A model generated the notes under the pieces. That model ran no database searches and was not told the origin of the DNA. It was given only the letters and a program-made list of their open reading frames with translations. From Alopecurus myosuroides (lineage: Eukaryota; Streptophyta; Magnoliopsida; Poales; Poaceae): a DNA stretch of 64,000 bases. The position numbers and the translations under genes were made by a program. The stretch lies in the NCBI GenBank assembly GCA_028641055.1, contig CM054062.1:187239958-187303957 (forward strand), written 5' to 3'. Position 1 is the first letter of the stretch. Every line of letters begins with the position of its first letter. Of the stretch, positions 32,774 through 44,461 are shown piece after piece.

Positions 32774-35602
32774 TAGGAAAGCGCGCTCATCGAGTTCCTC
32801 CATGAGAACTGGGATATTTTTGCCTGGTGTCCTGCGGACATGCCGGGAGTACCCAGGGAACTTGCTGAGCATCAATTGAAGGTAATTCCAGGTTCAAAAC
32901 CCGTCAAACAAGGTCTCCGTCGTTTCGATGGAAGAAGACGGAAGGCTATAGGCAAGGAAATTATCCGGCTTTTAGCAGCTGATTTTATCTGGGAAGTTAT
33001 ACATACTGACTGGCCTGCGAACCTAGTATTAGTCCCGAAGAAAGATAGTACTATCCTTAGGATGTGTATATATTACACCGGCTTAAACAAACTGTGTCCA
33101 AAAGATAGGTTTGCATTACCGCGAATCGATCAAGTAATAGATGCCACTGCTGGCTCTGAGTTTTTATGCTTTTTGGATGCTTATTCCGGGTACCATCAAA
33201 TACGTATGAAGGAAGAGGATCAAATCAAAACTTCCTTCATAACCCCGTATGGAACATACTATCATATAACCATGTCTTTTGGCCTGAAAAACGCAGGTGC
33301 GACCTACCAGCGTTGCATGCAACGTTGTTTGCATAGTCAGATTGGCAAAAATGATCACGTTTACGTGGACGACATTGTCGTCGTTTCCAAGGAAAAAGAT
33401 ACACTCCTTGAAGATCTACGAGAAACTTTCAAAAATTTGCGCACTTACAAAATGAAGTTGAATCCATTAAGGTGCGTATTCGGGGTTCCTTCTGGAAAAC
33501 TTCTGGGTTTTATCGTTTCTCACAGAGGAATAGAAGTAAACCCGGAAAAGATCAAGGCAATCTTGAACATCACAAAGCCTACGTGCTTAAAAGATGTACA
33601 AAGATTGACGGGTTCTACAGCCGCAGTCAGCAGGTTTATAAGTCGGCTAGGAGATAAAGCTCTACCATTATACGAATTGTTGAAGAAATCCGACAAATTT
33701 GAGTGAACAGAAGAGGCGGACAAAGCATTGACCCAGCTGGAAGAAACCTTGATGAGAGCTCCGATTTTGGCATCACCAAAAGACGAAGAACCCATGTTAC
33801 TGTATCTCACGGCAACAAACAGGGTTATTAGCGCTGTGATAATTGTGGAAAGGCGGAAAGAAGAACAAAGTATACCAGATCAGCATCCAGTATACTATGT
33901 TAGTGAAGTTTTCTCCGAGTCAAAACAAAGGTATCCACATTATCAAAACCTGGCATATGGCGTCTTTTTCGCATCTAGAAAACTCCGTCATTACTTCCAA
34001 GGACATTCCATAACAGTGGTAAGCAAAGAACCACCAGGGTATATCATTAACAATGCGGACGCAACAGGCGGAGTAGCCAAATGGGGCATTGAGCTGGATG
34101 CGTTCGACATTAAGTACCTACCCCGAACGGCAATTAAATCCCAGGTGTTGGCAGATTTTGTCGCTGATTGGACAGAAGCAATGGAGAACACACCAATGCC
34201 GGAGTCGGAATACTGGATCATGCACTTCGATGGATCCAAGATGAAAGAAGTCGCTGGAGCTGGTGTAGTGCTAAAATCCCCAAAAGGTGACATTATGGAG
34301 TATGTATTGCAAATACATTTCAACGTCAGTAATAACGTGGCAGAATACGAAGCATTGCTTTATGGCTTGCATATTGCAAAAGAAATAGGCGTCAAACGCA
34401 GACTATGCTATGGTGACTCATATTTGGTACAACATCAGCTAAACCAAACATGGGACGCCAAAAGCCCCATAATGGCCGAATATCAAAGAACGGTGGACGA
34501 GTTTGCCATTTGCTTCCTTGGATTTGAAGTACTTCACATCAAAAGGGAATAGAATTGGAATGCGGATGCATTAGCCCGCATGGGATCGAAAAGAGTGAGC
34601 ACCCTAACACCTGGTGTGTTTGTCCAGCATTTGCACGAACCATCAATCAAAGGTGGAGATGTTGATTATCCTCTCGTTTCCGAGTCAATTGAAGTTCTGC
34701 TCGTTAACCTGGATTGGAAAATTCCATACTTAAACTTCTTAGTTGATCAGAAGTTCCCGGATGGAGCAGACGAGGTCTTGCAAAGACAGATACAGCGTCG
34801 ATGCACAGGATACACGATAATTAATGGTTGCCTGTATAAGCGCAGCACTACCAGAAATTTTCAGCGATGTATTTCGCCAGAGGAAGGACGAGAAATTTTG
34901 CAAGAAATCCATGCAGGAGATTGCGGACATCATGCTCAGTCAAAAAGCATAGTCAAAAAAGCATTCCGTGCAGGGTTTTTCTGGCTCATAGCCAAGACAG
35001 ATGCCGAACACATAGTAAACACATGTGCCGGATGCTAGTATTACGCCAAGCAGACGAATATTCCAGCTCAAACACTCAAAACTATCCCTATAACATGGCT
35101 GTTCGCGGTCTGGGGGCTAGATATGATGGGCCATTCAAAACTGCAAGAGGCGGACTTACACATCTACTCGTTGAAGTAGATAAGTACACCAAGTGGGTGA
35201 AGGCAAAACCCATCAAGAAACTTGACGGTGTGACTGCCAGAAACTTCATCATTGACGTAGTCATGAGATATGGCGTTCCACATAGTATAATCACCGACAA
35301 CGGGACACATTTCTCTATTGGGGAATTGGCAAAATATTGCCGACAAACGGGAATACGCCTAGACCTTGCATCTGTGGCTCACCCACAATCCAATGGGCAG
35401 GTTGAAAGAATGAATAGCTCAATCCTGCAAGGAATACGCTCAAGACTCGAATCTCCTCTTCATAGAGCAGCTGGAGCATGGGTAGAGAAATTACCTTCCG
35501 TGCTTTGGAGTATTCGAACGACGCCAAATAGATCAACAGGGCAAACCCCGTTTTTCTTGGTTTATGGCGCAGAAGAAATGCTTCCAACGGACATGCTCCA
35601 TG
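32774..35602 (+). pseudogene. pol: Tat-C pol: RT, two RNase H domains, truncated integrase
   Basis: RT (about 32840-33500) has LDAYSGYHQI and YVDDIVVV. RNase H segments follow, including the second, archaeal-type one from MHFDGSK (about 34220) with EYEA, GDSYL and, past a TAG at 34550, NADALARM. Integrase has GHHA/CAGC zinc-finger residues, TDNGTHF and NGQVERMN. Internal stops include TAG 32774, TGA 33704, TAG 34550 and TAG 35036; the TGA falls at a Trp position of Tat-A and the last TAG at a Gln position. The reading ends after LPTDMLH at 35602, where unrelated sequence starts, so the integrase C-terminus is missing. Confidence 0.88.
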
Positions 35603-35942
35603 CACTACCAAATTCCATGTGATCCGGAACGTTTTGAGCGGAACGTTTTGATAACGTCGAGCGTTTCCGTCGCGAATGGCTGAAAAGTGGAGTTTGCTCT
35701 CGACGTATTGGTTTGGTCCGTCGCGGACTGGTTTTGCTAGACTTTTTCTAGTTTTACGTCGCGGATTTTCGTCTCCGGCCCAGTAGCCCACTAAGAGCCC
35801 AGTTGCCTTCGACGAAACTTGCCTAGTCATGTAGAACGTCGCGAATTTTTCTTGGGGCCACACATCCTGCCCTCTTTGACTGCTTTGACTGGCTACGACC
35901 GACCAGTTGATGCCTGGACCCCACTTGTCATCCACGGTAAAT

Positions 35943-35991
35943 AAGCATGCACATAATCTTCGAAATTAAGCATGCACATAATTTTCGAAAT
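35943..35991. repeat. Two 25-bp direct repeats
   Basis: AAGCATGCACATAATCTTCG is repeated at 35968 with one change. It lies just before the 3' end of the small gene at 36060-36482. Confidence 0.85.
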
Positions 35992-36059
35992 CATCACAGT
36001 TAATAGTGAAGAAGCCGTTTCTGAAACAAATCACAAAAAGAAAAGGATAGACACCGGAC

Positions 36060-36482
36060 CTAGCGTCGTAGCCAAGGGTGCGCCTCCGCCAGCACCGCCG
36101 CATCTTCATTCTGCATCAAATGGCGGATCGCTTCCGCGGTGTCGGCCTCTAGCTTGACAGTGAAATTCCGGGCGAGCCTCGCTTGCCGGAGCTCTTCTGT
36201 CGCGAAACTCTCTAAGGATGCTAAAATCCCCGCCTGCATGTGGGGCCACTACAGGGCCTCGTTGTAGAACTCGACGGCGAGATACTCCTCCTCTTCTTCC
36301 TCCTCGACGTCCGAAGGTGCGATGGGTGGAGCCAGAGGTGGTGGTGCGCGGGACGAGTTGGCCTGATGCACCTCGCGCCGATACGCCTCGCGGGCACACG
36401 CACGCTCCGCGCCTTGCACGCTGCGTCGGGGAAAGTACCTGGGGATCTGCTGTTGGCGGCCCTCCTCGCGACGGCCAGACAT
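36060..36482 (-). pseudogene. Hypothetical small protein with acidic run, one internal amber
   Basis: The ATG at 36482 opens a frame starting MSGRREEGRQQQIPRYFPRR with a run of seven Glu near 36300. TAG at 36251-36249 interrupts it, but the frame continues with protein-like composition (SLESFATEELRQARLARNF) to TAG at 36062-36060, 141 codons in all. The interrupting TAG may be a decayed Gln codon. I recognise no domain. Upstream, two copies of TTTGGGAGTAGAGAGGAGAG-like sequence lie at about 36540 and 36602. It may be a captured gene. Confidence 0.5.
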
Positions 36483-37851
36483 GGTACTGGTGGATCTGCG
36501 CACAGCGAAGGGGAGTAGAGAGGTGTGGCACAGACGGACAATTTGGGAGTAGAGAGGAGAGCGTTCTGCGCCCGTATGGGGAGCCGCTGCATTATCCACA
36601 GTTTGGGAGTGGAGAGGAGAGCTGACCGGGTATCCCACGTGGCGAGTGTCAACCAAATTACCGAATATATAGAAGATCTAAATTATAAAATGCACTCCAA
36701 AATGGAAATTAATTGACATGGTTTTACATTTGCAACAATGGATACTCTAGTACTAATACTAATATACTGCCTCCTCGCCCTCTTCGATGTCTGTTCCGCG
36801 CCATCATCCCGGTTACATGCACTCCGAAACATAGGAGATTTATAGTGACTGAAATTAGCATCACAAAAGGTTCAACAACAGGTCCACATTTAACCAAAAC
36901 TTTTTTATGCCAACATCCACTCTGAAGCCGCATCCACAGTTTCACATCATCCAACGGATATTTTCCTATGCCAGCATGCATTTCGAAGCCACATCCAGAG
37001 GTTCACATCATCCACTGGAACTTTTCGAACCGCGTCCACAGAAACACTAGTAGAAAAGCATCATACATGTTTACCACATCTACAAAAAAGAAGCATGTAT
37101 ACTTCCAAACATACAAAGATGAGTGACAAAACTGCCTCACGTGTACAAATGACACATGTACAGAGGTGATAAACCGCTAGACCCGGTGGAATAAACAAAC
37201 TACTAGGTCCTTGTAAATGCTACTAGGTCTAGAGGAGTCTCCCTCTGCATTTTAACATTGCACAGTTTAATCATCGGCACTCTGATCAAACACAAATATG
37301 ACACTCTTTTCTCTATGGTACGCCAACTGTTGGAGACATTGCTGCATATTAATCATCGGCAGAGAACCAAGCCTAGATATGGGCCTCATAGTAAAGAAGC
37401 ACACACAAATCAATGAAATTATCGAACACTTGCCAAGGAATATGCAGAACCAATATGACTCATGCATTACAGATAAAATCATAATTGGGGCCTCATAGTA
37501 AAGAAGCATACAGAAATCAATGAGATCATCGAACACTTACCAAGGAAGATGCAGAACAAATGTAGTTGTACACAACACTAGGTAAGTGCCAATATCTCAC
37601 CGAGAGAAAAATAAGCAAGCCTCATACATACATTGCAAAAAAAAGTCCAAAGGGTCAAGCTCCATAGGACCAGGGAGCATGAACAAACAATATCCGTGTA
37701 AACGCTACTAGGTACTGGGAGTAATCCTTTGGATTTTACCATTGCCCAGTTTAATCATCGGCACATGCAACAAAACAGAGAAATGAATAACAGCTAGACT
37801 CATTGGCAAGCATTGCAGGTTGACATAATTTAATTAAAGAGCAAAGTAGTT
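36483..37851. other. AT-rich spacer with internal duplications
   Basis: I see no supported gene here. Two duplications are visible: a ~107-bp tandem copy (37381-37487 and 37488-37556) and a diverged copy of about 70 bp sharing CAGTTTAATCATCGGCAC (37219-37290 and 37705-37775). These may include decayed 3' exons of the next gene. Confidence 0.5.
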
Positions 37852-38546
37852 TTACCTCATTCCATGATCTTGCAAGAAACTAAGAATATATATCAATTTC
37901 ACATTGGTGTCCTTCGCACTCTCCAACAGGGTGTCTTTTCCCCTCTGGAACATGTCGCACTTCTCTTTGGCTACTTTCATATTTTTATTCGCACTCTTCA
38001 GCTCAGAATCAAGCTTAGTAACCAAGTCGTGCATGATCATATAGCTTCTCTTTTGCTCCCGCAGTTCCAACTTGAGTCCTAGCATTTTTGAAGCTTTCAT
38101 CGCCCTGTCAAGTCTGTCCTCGCAGCAGACGAAACAGATTAGCTTCTCAGCGCTGGTATCATCAGCCAGCTTGCAAACTTCAGAGAGACGATGAGATTCA
38201 ATTGTCTCAACTGACTGCTGCACCAATTTCTGAATTGTCTCAACTGACTGCTGCACCAATTTCTGAATTTCAGTACGCGACATGCTGCAAAAGTCACAGC
38301 CTGCACTGTGGTCCTATAGCCAAATACGAAAAGAATAAAAATCAAAGAAGTGTCGACGAAGGCGAAAGGAGATAGATGAATCTTAAGAGAACATTTGGCT
38401 ACAGGACTAATTTATATGCTATTTACCTCGGCTATCTGAATAACAGGGGGCTTTGCGAGCTCCGAGGCCTTGTTCAGGTCGATCTCCATCTGGGTGGGGG
38501 AAACGATCTCCGAGGGCCTTGTAACAGTAGAGTGAGCTAGATCCAT
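37852..38546 (-). CDS. Hypothetical two-exon coiled-coil protein
   Basis: Exon 1 (38546-38427, 40 codons, MDLAHSTVTRPSEI...) ends at GAG|GTAAAT. Exon 2 starts at 38313 after CTATAG and joins in phase (DHSAGCDFC). It contains a 12-residue duplication (QKLVQQSVETI twice, near 38270-38210) and an extended heptad-like region (ELREQKRSYMIMHDLVTKL). It reaches TAA at 37854-37852. That stop overlaps a donor-like ATGAG|GTAAAA, so further exons may once have followed. No family was recognised. It may belong to the transposon or be a captured gene. Confidence 0.5.
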
Positions 38547-39158
38547 GGCCGGTGGTATCTTAAAACATCAACGGTGACCTACATCCGCCGGCATTTAACC
38601 TACATCCACCGGTATCAAACCTAGATCTGCCGGCGTCTAACCTACATCGCATCGTTTGGTCGAGGATGGGGAAGGGAGGGAACCATGGATTACCAGTCAT
38701 TGTTTGAGAATGACGCCGAGGAAGGGGGAGGGCGAAGCCGTGTAGCCGCCCTTGGGGTGGGAGGGCGAAGTGGAGGCTTTCTGTGGAGGCCGCTTTCAGT
38801 GGTGGAGTAGCCGAGTGGGCGAGGAGCGCGGTGTGGTGGAGATTTCGCGCGTAGACGCTGGTGAGTGGGACCCTGCGTGAGGCTGATTCCGTAGAGACTT
38901 GGCGCGCGACTGTTAGTCATAATTTATTCTTGTTTTTCGGATTGAAAAAATAAATAAATAAAAGAACCAAAAGGAAAGGAGTCTTAATTAGAATCTGATC
39001 GCATTTTTATTCTACCTCTTCGAATTCTTCTTTATTTTAGTTAGCGAATAATTGCAAAATAAGACAGTGCCTAGTGGTGGGGGGAGGGGCTGACTCATTT
39101 CCACACACCAAACATCGAGTCTTGTTACTCACATTTGTGATGTTGCACCAACTATTGT
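38547..39158. other. Upstream flank of the coiled-coil gene
   Basis: This covers a GC-rich probable promoter or leader (38560-38900), including repeated CCTACATC-CGCCGG phrases near 38575-38650, then AT-rich DNA. No gene was seen. Confidence 0.4.
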
Positions 39159-39259
39159 CTTATTAGGCATGATCCAGTAGTATAGGGATGTGACAATTCA
39201 TTGATCGACCGGATCAATGAGTTGTCACATCCACTTATTACTAAATCATGCCTAATAAG
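39159..39259. repeat. 101-bp near-palindrome, MITE-like hairpin
   Basis: CTTATTAGGCATGAT and GATGTGACAA on the left arm are mirrored on the right as TTGTCACATC and ATCATGCCTAATAAG around a short centre near GATCGACCGGATC. I find no convincing target duplication, so the type of MITE is unassigned. Confidence 0.7.
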
Positions 39260-39484
39260 TCTTTTTGACATCCTTAAAACATGATCCGGTTAAGAAACAT
39301 ATACTAATATAACATACATATTAGGTTCTTACATACCAACATGATAGAGGTTCTTTAAAAAGTTCTTACTACGCACACACCAGACGACACTACCAGAAGT
39401 AAGAGATAACACAAACACAGCGGGCAAGATGCAACAACGAGCGCACTAGAAGCAGCTACATCATGTTCTGTCGCTTCCGAGCCT

Positions 39485-41206
39485 TCATGACCCTCCTGGC
39501 CTCGTTGAAGTAAATCTGCGGAACATGTTCTCCCGCTTCCGATCCTTCATGGCCCTCCTGGCCTCGTTGGAGAAAGTCCGAGGAGGAGGTGCCGCACGAC
39601 CTGCGAGGATATCCTGCGCAAGCAGCTTCTTCAGGAAGACGCCGTAGGCAGCGTGTTTGGCCCTAACATGGGGCGCACGATTCTCAGAGCCATTTCCCAC
39701 ACCGACGGCATGTTGGATCATGCTGTTGCGATCGTTGGCTACCTTTTTGACACAGAAAGGGCAGAACAAGTTGCCGTAACGACGGTACCGAATGGTGCCC
39801 GCCTGCAGCTTCCTCAGGACATGTCTGCTCTTCGCAGCCCTATCGTCCGCACCCGAGCCGACTTCCAGATCTTCTTCCTGCAAATTTGCAATAAAACAAA
39901 AGTTAGCAATACAATCTTATTGGCAAAAGAATAATATACCTAACCAGATCACAAAAAACATAAAGAAATAGTAGTTCTTCATTTATTTGCATACACTTCA
40001 TCAAGTAACTAATTTAGCAGATGCGCCCTAAAGACGACATCAATGTTGAGAAAAATGTGTCGAATTTTATACAACATTACAGTTTCCACTATATATATTT
40101 GGTGAACTAATGCACAAAAACAGATAATAACACATCAGGAATTCATTGATGGTCTAAGATAACATTCAACAGATTAATATTCTAACGAGGACATGTTATT
40201 ATACCTTACCAGATCAAAAATATCATACAAGAATCGTTCTTTAATTATATGCATAAACTGGATCAAGTAATTATCATGCACGGGGGTACAATATGTGATT
40301 TTTTGCAATAAATTCATAATGGGTCAAGAGTGTCTGCGAGGCAAAATAACTACAGAAATTGAAAACGCCTTCAAAAAACGAAGAATCTCTAACTCACATG
40401 CATGCTAACATGCACACAAAAAATTAGAAGCCATAAGAACAGATGCAACTACAACCTCTGAATCGCTAAAATACAAAAAAACTGCGAACCCCTAAGTACA
40501 GATGCAACTACAGCCTCGGAATCAACTCTCATCTATATTTGATCATCCATAACTCAAAAGATTCATGCATAGATGTTATTAGTTTCACAGCAGGACATCT
40601 ATATTGTCAATTTAGTGTCTAGTACATGTTTATTATTCTACAATGTTTTTCCTTTTGGTCTCTAAGTACAGATGCAAGCAAAACTCTGAATCTTGAACTT
40701 GCGTGTACAAAAAACCCTCGAACCCCTAGGTACAGATCCAACTACAAACCTTTTAATCCCGAATACAAAAAAACCTCGAACCCCTAAAGAACAGATGCAA
40801 CCGCAAACACCAGAAGCCCAAACTTTACAAAAAAAAACAAAGTATACATGCAACTACAAACACTAGAAGCCCGAACTTGCGTGCAGTCATGCACAAACCC
40901 TGGATCTTTGACAATATACTAAGCCGGCCTGAACATAGATACCTCAGAGTCCTGGTCGTCGACGTCCTCGTCGAACATCGGGTAATCCCCGTAGGGATCA
41001 CCCAGATCTACCAGGAGAGGGAAAGCACCAGGCGCCTCCACCTCGGCAGGAGCAGGCGGTGCACTCAAAGCGCCATGGCCGGCCGACGAACTTGCGGCGG
41101 CGACGACATCCTGCGGTTGCGACGAACTGGAACCGCCATGGGCGGCTCCTGCGGCGACGACAACAGAAGGGACGACGTCGTCGTTCTCCTGCTGCGAACC
41201 TTCCAT
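39485..41206 (-). CDS. Two-exon gene with an XS-type zinc finger (218 aa)
   Basis: Exon 1 (41206-40943, 88 codons) starts MEGSQQENDDVVPS, is Ala/Ser/Pro-rich and ends acidic (YPMFDEDVDDQD). Its donor is GAG|GTATCT. A long intron leads to exon 2 (39877-39485) after TTTGCAG, in phase, beginning EEDLEVGSGADD. Exon 2 carries LFCPFCVKK, then QHAVGVGNGS and RAKHAAYGVFLKK. This is the C-x2-C, H, H spacing of the zf-XS domain found in plant SGS3/FDM-type RNA-silencing proteins. The XS and coiled-coil domains of those proteins are absent. A TATA box (TATATAA) lies about 135 bp upstream of the ATG. A silencing-related role is only inference. Exon 1 is duplicated at 59173-59436. Confidence 0.6.
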
Positions 41207-41339
41207 TCTGCCAAACTGCCTCGCGGTTGTGCGCTCGGCAGTTGGGAGAGAAGGAGGGCTGAGAGACGATGTAGAGTGGGGTGTTTTTGCTAGAATTGGG
41301 GGGAGAATGGATGAGGGAGAGAGGCGATGCGGCATGAGC

Positions 41340-41347
41340 TTTATATA
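41340..41347 (-). promoter_or_regulatory. TATA box of the zinc-finger gene
   Basis: TATATAA on the minus strand lies 134 bp before the ATG at 41206. It is conserved in the second copy near 59570. Confidence 0.6.
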
Positions 41348-41399
41348 CGGAGTGCCGTTTCGACTGGTCGCCGTGTCGCGTGCGCATGCATGCATGGTG

Positions 41400-42060
41400 G
41401 GAACGCGCCAGCTGACTTAGTCAACATAGAATGATGTGACATTTAGTCACTGGCAAGTGGGGCCCGGGACTCCGCGGGGCCACCAATCAGTGACCCAAAT
41501 TCACCACAAAGCTCACCCCACCAAGTCAGCGAATATCAAAGGCTCTATCGTACGTGTAGAAAATAGGATACCATTTTATACGTGTACGCGTACAAAACGA
41601 TATGGCACGTGTTTGCTTGCGAAACATGGTACCAATCTTTGCCAAGTTCACTACAAATAATGGTACATGCCAACACAACTACCATGTGTATGCAGCCAAG
41701 GTGACGAACATGTGGTTACGTGCCAACACGCCTCGCATTCACACGCCTTGGACATGCACACGACGTCGTGCAGGTGGTGGTTAGCCTTCTGCGCGAAATG
41801 GAGAAGTTGGGACGCGACCTGCACCAGGCGGCGGGACGATGCTTCACCTCTGCCGCACGCCTAGCATTAACGCGGTATGCAGCCTTCCTGGCTCCCCAAG
41901 CGGCGCCAGGGTCATTGCGGTTTGCATGTCGTCGCCATTTACTCCAACGGGACGCGTGCTCCGACGCGTGCACCGTCCATGGCGCCGAACGATGACCAGT
42001 CCAGCATGGCAGCGATCGACGACGAGGAGGACGGCCGGACCGGCGTCTAGGATAATTTAG
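41400..42060. other. Upstream flank, GC-rich, conserved in both copies
   Basis: A short plus-strand frame (41979-42050, MAPNDDQSSMAAIDDEE) is preserved in the second copy but is too short to call. The palindrome-rich ACGTGTACGCGTAC lies near 41580. No supported gene. Confidence 0.4.
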
Positions 42061-42072
42061 ACCTAACTTATA

Positions 42073-42153
42073 CTACCTCTGTTCCAAAATGTAAGACTTT
42101 TTAGCAAGCTAAACTAGTTTGCTAAAAATGCTTATATTTCGGAACGGAGGGAG
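42073..42153. mobile_element. Stowaway-type MITE (81 bp)
   Basis: The ends CTACCTCTGTTCC and GGAACGGAGGGAG are imperfect inverted repeats of the Stowaway CTCCCTCCGTTCC type, flanked by TA on both sides (42071-42072 and 42154-42155). The internal AAGCTAAACTAGTTTGC part is also near-palindromic. The matching place in the second copy (60300-60301) has a single TA and no MITE. Confidence 0.95.
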
Positions 42154-42239
42154 TATTTCCCGCCGTATTTTTAATTAGAATGTAATGATCTATATTTACT
42201 AATATATATGTACTACTCCAGTTTAGTTATAAACATTCG

Positions 42240-44461
42240 ATCCCCCCCTTTCGGGGAAAACGAAGGGAATATTGTTAAAAGTATAGCTAGATTTTTGGTT
42301 ATTAATGTAGTTATGGCCTAACCTAACACAACCAAGCAAAATAGTATTTTGTTCTATCCCCTTCCGACACGGTCATAGGGGTAGACCAAAAGGTTGACTT
42401 CTGGTCAACAGATCAATGTTCTAGTGAAGCGTTGGGCTCTAAAGTGTCAGAATCCTACGTAAACCATGATGGGGCACTAAGAATGCTTATAAACCTGTGC
42501 TGGGATCGAGGTGGGGAGGGGCCAATATACTACCCATAGGTGTGACTGGTTTCACCGGCATCACATAGGAAGGTTATGCACTACACTTACAGGTCTCGAA
42601 CCGTCGATGCTCCCCCATTCGGGCAAACTGGAGGGAATATTGTTAAAAGTATAGCTAGATTTTGGTTATTAATTTAGCTTAGGTCTAACCTAACACAACC
42701 AAGAAAAATAGTATTGAGGTCTACCCTCTTCCGACGCTGGTCATAGGGGTAGACCAAAAGGTTGACTTCTGGTCAACAGATCAATGATCCAGCGAAGCGA
42801 GGGAATCTGCCAAGAGGTGGGGCCTACCATTATCTTGGGTGTTCATTGGGCCTAACCTAACAAAACCAAGCATTTGGTTCCACTTTGCTACCCCCTTCCG
42901 ACTCACGTAGAGGGGCCAGAACTGCAGTTCCGTCTTTTTACCTAGCGGGGCTATGGTTTCTCCGGAGAAGGGGCTCCGGATCGTCTGAATGCCACCAAAT
43001 CCCATGTTATGACGTACCATGTGTGTTATAGTGTTCCATGGGTCTTGGATGCCCAACATTTCCTCACTCGGTGTGTTATGGCTTCACCGGCGTCGAATTC
43101 TGTCTGGCAGGTTCAAGGACTACTCAGAGCCCGAAACTCCCGGATGTGACAAAACAGGGGGAATCCTGCCAAGAGGTGGGCCCTACCATTGTCTTGGGTG
43201 TTACTTGGGCCTAACCTAACACAACCAAGCAATTACTTCCACTTTACTACCCCGTTCCGGCTACGTAGACGGGCCAGAACAGTTGTTCCGTCTTTTTTCC
43301 CAGCGGGGCTAGGGTTTCTCTGGAGAGGGGCTCTGGATCGTCTGAATACCACAAAATACCATGGTATGTGGCATACCATGTGTGTTATAGTGTGTCATGG
43401 GTCTTGGATGCCCAAGATTCCCTCTCTTTGTGTGTTAGGCCTTCGCCGGTGGCGGATTCTCTCTAGCGGGTTCCAAAACTATTTAGAGCCCGAAACTCCC
43501 GGATCGACAGAACAGGGGGAATCTTGCCAATAAGTGGGTCCTACAATTTTATTTGGTGTTAATTGGGCCTAAACTAACACAACCAATCAATTAGTTCCAC
43601 TTTGCTACCCCTTTCCAGCTCACGTAGAGGGGCCAGACCGGTAATTTCTTCTTTTTTCCCGCACACCTAGGGTTTCTCCAGCGAGGGGCTCCGGAGCGTC
43701 TGAATTCCCACCCAATCCTAGGGTATGCCAAACCATGTGTGTTAGATCGTCTTGGATGCCAAAGATTCCCTCACTCTTTGTGTTATGGCTTCACCGACGC
43801 CGCATTCTCTTTCGCGGATTCCATGACTACTCAGAGCCCGAAACTCCCAGATCTCACGGAATGGGGGGAATCTTGCCAAGAGGTGGGACCTACCATTGTC
43901 TTGGGTGTTACTTGGGACTAACCTAACACAACCAAGCAATTGGTTCCGCTTTGCTACCCCATTCCGGCTCACGTAGAGGGGCTAGAACGGCAGTTTCGTC
44001 TTTTTCCTAGCGGGGCTATGGTTTCTCTGGAGAGGGGCCTCCGGATCGTCTCAATGCCAGCAAATCCCACGGTATGCCATACCTTGTGTGTGTTAGAGTG
44101 TGGCATGGGTATTGGATTCTCAAGATTCCCTTACTCCCTGTGTTATGGCTTCACCGGCGTCAGATTCTCTTTTGCGGGTTCTACGTAGAGCCCGAAACTC
44201 TCGGATCTCACGAAACGGGGGGAATCTTGCCAAGAGGTGGGACCTACCATTTTATTGGGTGTTACTTGGTCCTAACCTAACACAACCAAGTAATTTGTTC
44301 CACTTTTCTACCCCTTTCTGGCTCACGTAGAGGGGTCAAAACGGCAGTTCCTTCTTTTTCCCAGCGGGGCTATGGTTTCTCTAGAGAGGGGCCTCGAGAT
44401 CGTCTGAAGGCCACCAAATACACCATGGTATGCCATACCATGTGTGTGTGTAGTGTGTCAT
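42240..44461. repeat. Array of ~355-bp tandem repeats
   Basis: GGGAATC(T)TGCCAA recurs at 42801, 43158, 43517, 43866 and 44220 (spacing 349-359). Each unit carries CCTAACCTAACACAACCAA, an ACGTAGAGGGGCCAGA block and CTCAGAGCCCGAAACTC. Two diverged units before them share GTTAAAAGTATAGCTAG at about 42270 and 42635. The last unit stops at 44461. It is duplicated at 60384-62613. I do not recognise the repeat. It could be subterminal DNA of a transposon or a small satellite. Confidence 0.9.

Noticed and set aside
39391..39410. CACTACCAGAAGTAAG as a second CACTA end
   Set aside because: No subterminal repeats, partner end or target duplication around it.
41979..42050. Small plus-strand gene of 23 codons
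   Set aside because: Conserved between the two copies, but so is all the surrounding DNA; too short and with no other support.
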